A DNA stretch of 38,614 nt from Agromyces mediolanus (GTDB lineage: Bacteria; Actinomycetota; Actinomycetes; Actinomycetales; Microbacteriaceae). A program made the translations under genes and the position numbers. Under the pieces are notes generated by a model. The model worked only from the letters and a program-made list of their open reading frames with translations. It had not been told where the DNA came from and ran no database searches. The stretch covers positions 52,782 to 91,395 of the forward strand of contig NZ_BMRJ01000004.1 of the NCBI RefSeq assembly GCF_014648575.1, read 5' to 3'. This document shows positions 35,346 to 38,614 of the stretch, piece after piece (the first letter of the stretch is position 1; every line of letters begins with the position of its first letter).

Positions 35346-37295
35346 GTGGCTGAGTGGCTCGCGATAGTCCCGGCGGTGCTCGTCAGCGTCCTCGTGCTCG
35401 GTGTTCCGGGTGCGCTCGTCGCCGCTGCACTCGGGCTCCGCGGGATCGCGTTCGCAGGATTCGTTCCTGCGGCCGGCGTCTCCGTCGTCGCGGTGACCAG
35501 CCTCGCCGGGCACGTGATCGGTTTCAAATGGGGAGTGCTCCCCGTCGCCGCGGTCACCGCCGTCCTGGCGCTCGCGGCGTATGCCGCCCGCCGGATCTGG
35601 ATCTCGCGAAGCGGCGCCGCGCCCACGAAGCCCGCCGGGGCGGGCTGGGCCGTTCCGACCGCGGCCGTCGTCGCTGCCGTGCTGCTCACCGCGCGCTTCA
35701 CGGTCATGGTCGGGCAGCCGGGCGACGTCTCCCAGACGTTCGACAACATCTTCCATCTGAACGCGGTGCAGTACATCGTCGAGACGGGTGACGCGTCCCC
35801 GCTGCGCCTCGGCAGTCTGACCTACGCCTTCGACGGCGCCGGATCCTTCTACCCGGCTGCCTGGCATGCGATCACGGCCCTCGTGGTCCAGTTGACCGGA
35901 GCGACCATTCCCGTCGCGGTGAACGCGGTGAATCTGGTGATCGTCGCTGCGGTCTGGCCGCTCGGAGTCCTCCTCCTGACGCGGGTCGTGCTCGGAGCGA
36001 ACCGGTTCGGTCTCCTTGCAGCGGGGGTGCTCGCCGCGGGGTTCGCTGCGTTCCCCTACCTCATGCTCGACTTCGGCGTGCTCTACCCGAACGTCCTGTC
36101 CATCGCGCTCCTGCCCGCCGCGCTCGCTTTCGTCGTCGCGAGTTGCCGCCTCGACGACGCGGTTCCGATGTCTGTGCCGGCAGCGTGGCTCGGCCTCGCG
36201 GCGACGCTCCCGGGGCTTTCGCTCGCCCACCCGAGCACGCTGATGGCGCTGATCGCGTTCTCCGCCGCGCCGGTCGGCGTCGCCGTGTTCCGTCACTATC
36301 GCCGGCTGCGCGCCGAGCATGCCGCCGCTTGGCGATACGTCCTCACGTCGGTCATCCTCGTGGTCGGCGTCGCGGCGGCGGCGGTGCTGCTGATCAAGGC
36401 CCGGCCCACCAGTGAGGCCGCGTTCTGGGGGCCGCGCGAGTCGTTCCTCCGATCGGTGTTCGCCGGCTTCACGAACTCGACGGTGGGCTACCCCGTCGAT
36501 CTCGTCATCACCGGGCTGACGATCGCCGGCCTCTGGGCGATCTGGAGACGGAAGAACCAGCGCTGGCTCCTTCTTTCCTATCTCTTCGCCGTCGGGTTGT
36601 ACGTGATCAGCGCGGGTCTGCCCGCCAGCTACTTCCGCTACGGGCTCACCGGAACCTGGTACAACGACTCGAACCGGCTCGCGTCGTTGATCCCGGTGCT
36701 GGCGCTGCCGATTGCAGCGGCCGGAGCCGCATGGCTCGTCACGACCGTGCTCGCATTGATCGCGCGCCGGAACACGGCGCGCGGATTCCGGATCGCGGTC
36801 CCGGCCGCGGCGGCGGCTCTGCTCGTGCTCGGCACGCAGTGGAGCGCGCCGATGGCCGAAGCCACGGAGAATGCCGAGGCGAGCTACGCCATGACCGACG
36901 AGTCGCTGCTGCTCTCGACGGATGAGCTCGAACTGCTCGAAGAGATCCGGGGCGAGCTCCCCGAGGACTCGGTGGTCGTCGGGAGCCCCTGGACCGGCAC
37001 ATCGCTCGTGTACGCGATCAGCGGGTACCGGGCGCTGATGCCGGCGATCTACGGCGACCGCGACCAGGACGTGCAGCTGATCATGGACGGCCTCCGCGAC
37101 GCTGATGCCCGACCGGAGGTGTGCAGCGCGCTGAAGCGCGAGAACGCCTGGTACATCCTCGACTTCGGCCCGCAGGAGGTGCACGGCGGCACGCACATCT
37201 TCGTCGGCTTCGAAGACCTCGAGGATTCGGATGCCGTCGAGCTGGTCGACGAGGTGGGCGCCGCGCGGCTCTATCGCGTCACCGCGTGCGGGTGA
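35346..37295 (+). CDS. Large polytopic membrane protein, probably DUF6541, GT-C-like
   Basis: A 649-residue protein with about thirteen hydrophobic helices. The second quarter has TFDNIFHLNAVQYIVETGDA, whose acidic and histidine residues lie on the outer face after helix five, and SFYPAAWHAITALVVQLTGA, the pattern I associate with DUF6541 proteins of actinobacterial glycan clusters. A C-terminal soluble part begins at LSTDELELLEEIRGELPEDS and includes VVVGSPWTGTSLVYAISGYR. The overall build suggests a GT-C glycosyltransferase, but function is unproven. GTG 35346 is preferred: AAGGAG lies nine bases upstream and upstream in-frame sequence is Arg-rich and not membrane-like. Confidence 0.8.
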   Translation: MAEWLAIVPAVLVSVLVLGVPGALVAAALGLRGIAFAGFVPAAGVSVVAVTSLAGHVIGFKWGVLPVAAVTAVLALAAYAARRIWISRSGAAPTKPAGAGWAVPTAAVVAAVLLTARFTVMVGQPGDVSQTFDNIFHLNAVQYIVETGDASPLRLGSLTYAFDGAGSFYPAAWHAITALVVQLTGATIPVAVNAVNLVIVAAVWPLGVLLLTRVVLGANRFGLLAAGVLAAGFAAFPYLMLDFGVLYPNVLSIALLPAALAFVVASCRLDDAVPMSVPAAWLGLAATLPGLSLAHPSTLMALIAFSAAPVGVAVFRHYRRLRAEHAAAWRYVLTSVILVVGVAAAAVLLIKARPTSEAAFWGPRESFLRSVFAGFTNSTVGYPVDLVITGLTIAGLWAIWRRKNQRWLLLSYLFAVGLYVISAGLPASYFRYGLTGTWYNDSNRLASLIPVLALPIAAAGAAWLVTTVLALIARRNTARGFRIAVPAAAAALLVLGTQWSAPMAEATENAEASYAMTDESLLLSTDELELLEEIRGELPEDSVVVGSPWTGTSLVYAISGYRALMPAIYGDRDQDVQLIMDGLRDADARPEVCSALKRENAWYILDFGPQEVHGGTHIFVGFEDLEDSDAVELVDEVGAARLYRVTACG

Positions 37296-37314
37296 CGATG
37301 GCGGCGAGGTCACG

Positions 37315-38556
37315 ATGATCGCGCGCCTACGTTCGATGCTGTCGGGGGCGCCGCTGATCCTTGTCGCGACCGCCGTCGCCGGTGGGAGCGGGTACCTCGC
37401 GACGGCCGTCGTGGCGGCGGCGAAGAGCCCCGACCAGTACCTGGTGTTCGGCGCCTTCTGGTCGGCTCTCTACCTGGTCATCGCGGCGCTTTCCGGCATC
37501 CAGCAGGAGGTCACGCGCGCCTCCAGCGCCAGTGCCAACGTCAGCGCCGGGCCCGGGCCTCGAGCGATCGCCGGCCGTTTCGCGTTGATCGCGGCGGCCG
37601 TCGTCGCGGTCGCCGTCGTCGGCACGTCGCCGCTCTGGACACGGGCGGTGGCGGAATCCTCGGTGATCGGCTTTGCCGTGCCGATCGCCTTCGGCGCGGC
37701 TGGCTACGTGTTCGTCGCAGTCGTCTGCGGGCTCCTCTACGGGCATCGCCTCTGGCTGGCGATCGCCGGCATGATCGGCCTCGACGGGCTGCTTCGACTC
37801 GCGGGAATCGGGCTCGCGCTCCTCGCAGGCGGCTCGTTCGAGATGCTCGCCTGGGCGGTCGTCCTCCCGTTCCCGCTCACCCTGGCGATCCTCTGGTGGA
37901 CGTTCCGCTCGCGGCTGGTCGGCAGTTCCACGCTCGACGTCGGGCTCGGCCGTCTCGCGTGGAACTCCTCGAGGACCGTGGTCGCGTCGATCGCCACCGG
38001 ACTGCTGGTGAGCGGATTCCCGCTGCTGCTCACGATGACCTCCGGATCTGCGGAGCCGGGGCGCCTCGGCAGCCTGCTCTTCGCCATCAACATCGTGCGC
38101 GCCCCGCTCGTCGTGGTCGTCATGTCGTTGCAGAGCTACTTCATCGTCCGATTCAGCGCGCGTCCACGAGACGCGATCCGACTCTTCGTCACCGGGAGCG
38201 CGGTCGTGCTTGCCGTGGCCCTCCTGCTTGCCGTGGGCGCGTGGTTCTTCGCTCCATGGGCCTTCTCGCTGCTCTGGCCCGCGTATGAGATCACGCCGCT
38301 GGTGGCCGCAGGCCTCGTGCTCGCCTCCGGACTCCTCGGGGTGCTCTGCCTGAGCGGTCCACTCGCACTCGCCGAGTCGAGGCACGCGATCTACACCCTC
38401 GGCTGGGTTCTCGCTGCAGTCGTCACGGTCATCGTGCTCGTCCTGCCACTCGAGCTCATCCCTCGGAGTCTGCTCGCGATGCTCATCGCCCCGCTCGCGG
38501 CCATCGTCGTGCACGTCGTCGGTGTGGTCGGAGGGCGCCGGCGGGGCAGCCGCTAG
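37315..38556 (+). CDS. Polysaccharide flippase, Wzx/MOP-like
   Basis: A 413-residue membrane protein with about twelve helices and almost no soluble part. AVAGGSGYLATAVVAAAKSP, FGAFWSALYLVIAALSGIQQ and PLVVVVMSLQSYFIVRFSAR recall oligosaccharide flippases of the MOP superfamily, which move lipid-linked glycans to the outer face. ATG 37315 has GAGG five bases upstream and sits 19 bases after the stop of the DUF6541-like gene, so the two form an operon. It is probably the exporter for the polymer built by the glycosyltransferases before it; the family call rests on helix pattern and context. Confidence 0.8.
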   Translation: MIARLRSMLSGAPLILVATAVAGGSGYLATAVVAAAKSPDQYLVFGAFWSALYLVIAALSGIQQEVTRASSASANVSAGPGPRAIAGRFALIAAAVVAVAVVGTSPLWTRAVAESSVIGFAVPIAFGAAGYVFVAVVCGLLYGHRLWLAIAGMIGLDGLLRLAGIGLALLAGGSFEMLAWAVVLPFPLTLAILWWTFRSRLVGSSTLDVGLGRLAWNSSRTVVASIATGLLVSGFPLLLTMTSGSAEPGRLGSLLFAINIVRAPLVVVVMSLQSYFIVRFSARPRDAIRLFVTGSAVVLAVALLLAVGAWFFAPWAFSLLWPAYEITPLVAAGLVLASGLLGVLCLSGPLALAESRHAIYTLGWVLAAVVTVIVLVLPLELIPRSLLAMLIAPLAAIVVHVVGVVGGRRRGSR

Positions 38557-38591
38557 CGACTCGCGGTTCCGTCCCCGCGGAGACGACGAAG

Positions 38592-38614
38592 CCCCGGCGC
38601 CTTCGGCGCCGGGG
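38592..38614 (+). terminator. Strong perfect hairpin after the flippase gene
   Basis: CCCCGGCGCC (38592-38601) and GGCGCCGGGG (38605-38614) form ten pairs around TTC. The window ends on the last base, so any T-run is not visible. It ends the two-gene DUF6541-flippase operon. Confidence 0.75.

Noticed and set aside
33399..37313. Very long minus-strand open frame spanning the GT-C gene and the antisense of the DUF6541-like gene
   Set aside because: Only the part from 35150 to about 33950 has membrane-protein character. The rest is Arg/Glu/Asp-rich sequence from reading high-GC DNA in a wrong frame.

Overview
The window is high-GC DNA of the kind found in actinobacteria. The gene set suggests a member of the Microbacteriaceae or a close relative: AccA3/AccD5/AccE-type acyl-CoA carboxylase, a biotin ligase, Maf, a PH-domain membrane protein, GtrA, PurK and PurE in one neighbourhood, the same set seen around accA3-maf-accE5-accD5-birA-Rv3278c-Rv3277-purK-purE in mycobacteria. 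No mycolate genes are visible. No tRNA, rRNA, CRISPR array, transposase or phage gene was found. Genus assignment is inference.

Layout. 1-4.4 kb: the tail of an unknown gene, a tandem-GNAT acetyltransferase, and a small ArsR-type regulator divergent from an MFS exporter that meets a second, Fsr-like MFS exporter tail to tail. 4.5-14.6 kb: biotin-dependent carboxylase block (alpha chain, maf, then accD and accE, then birA) interrupted by a TRAM-domain RNA methyltransferase and by a three-gene signalling module: NarL-type regulator, histidine kinase, and a degenerate kinase-like membrane protein. 14.6-21 kb: bPH2-type membrane protein, a DarT-like (DUF4433) ADP-ribosyltransferase homologue without a visible DarG partner, GtrA, purK, a membrane acyltransferase, purE and an LCP-family cell-wall ligase, the last four coupled or closely packed.

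21-38.6 kb is a surface-glycan region: a GT-B glycosyltransferase, an OafA-type acyltransferase with SGNH domain, two GT2 glycosyltransferases, a GlfT2-like galactofuranosyltransferase with UDP-galactopyranose mutase, a secreted protein with twelve LGFP repeats, a GT-C / GtrB-like / GtrA three-component glycosylation module, a large polytopic protein (probably DUF6541) and a Wzx-like flippase. Together they suggest synthesis of a galactofuranose-containing wall polymer, lipid-linked decoration of it outside the membrane, acylation, export, and attachment to peptidoglycan by the LCP protein.

Two features cut across the window. Many housekeeping genes lack a Shine-Dalgarno sequence and instead carry a TANNNT-like hexamer 6-8 nt before the start codon, the signature of leaderless transcription. 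The GT-C gene at 33.9-35.2 kb loses its stop codon through an apparent one-base indel in a G5 tract (+ strand). Best candidates for new biology are the orphan DarT-like protein, the kinase plus pseudokinase pair, and the LGFP protein beside the galactan genes.
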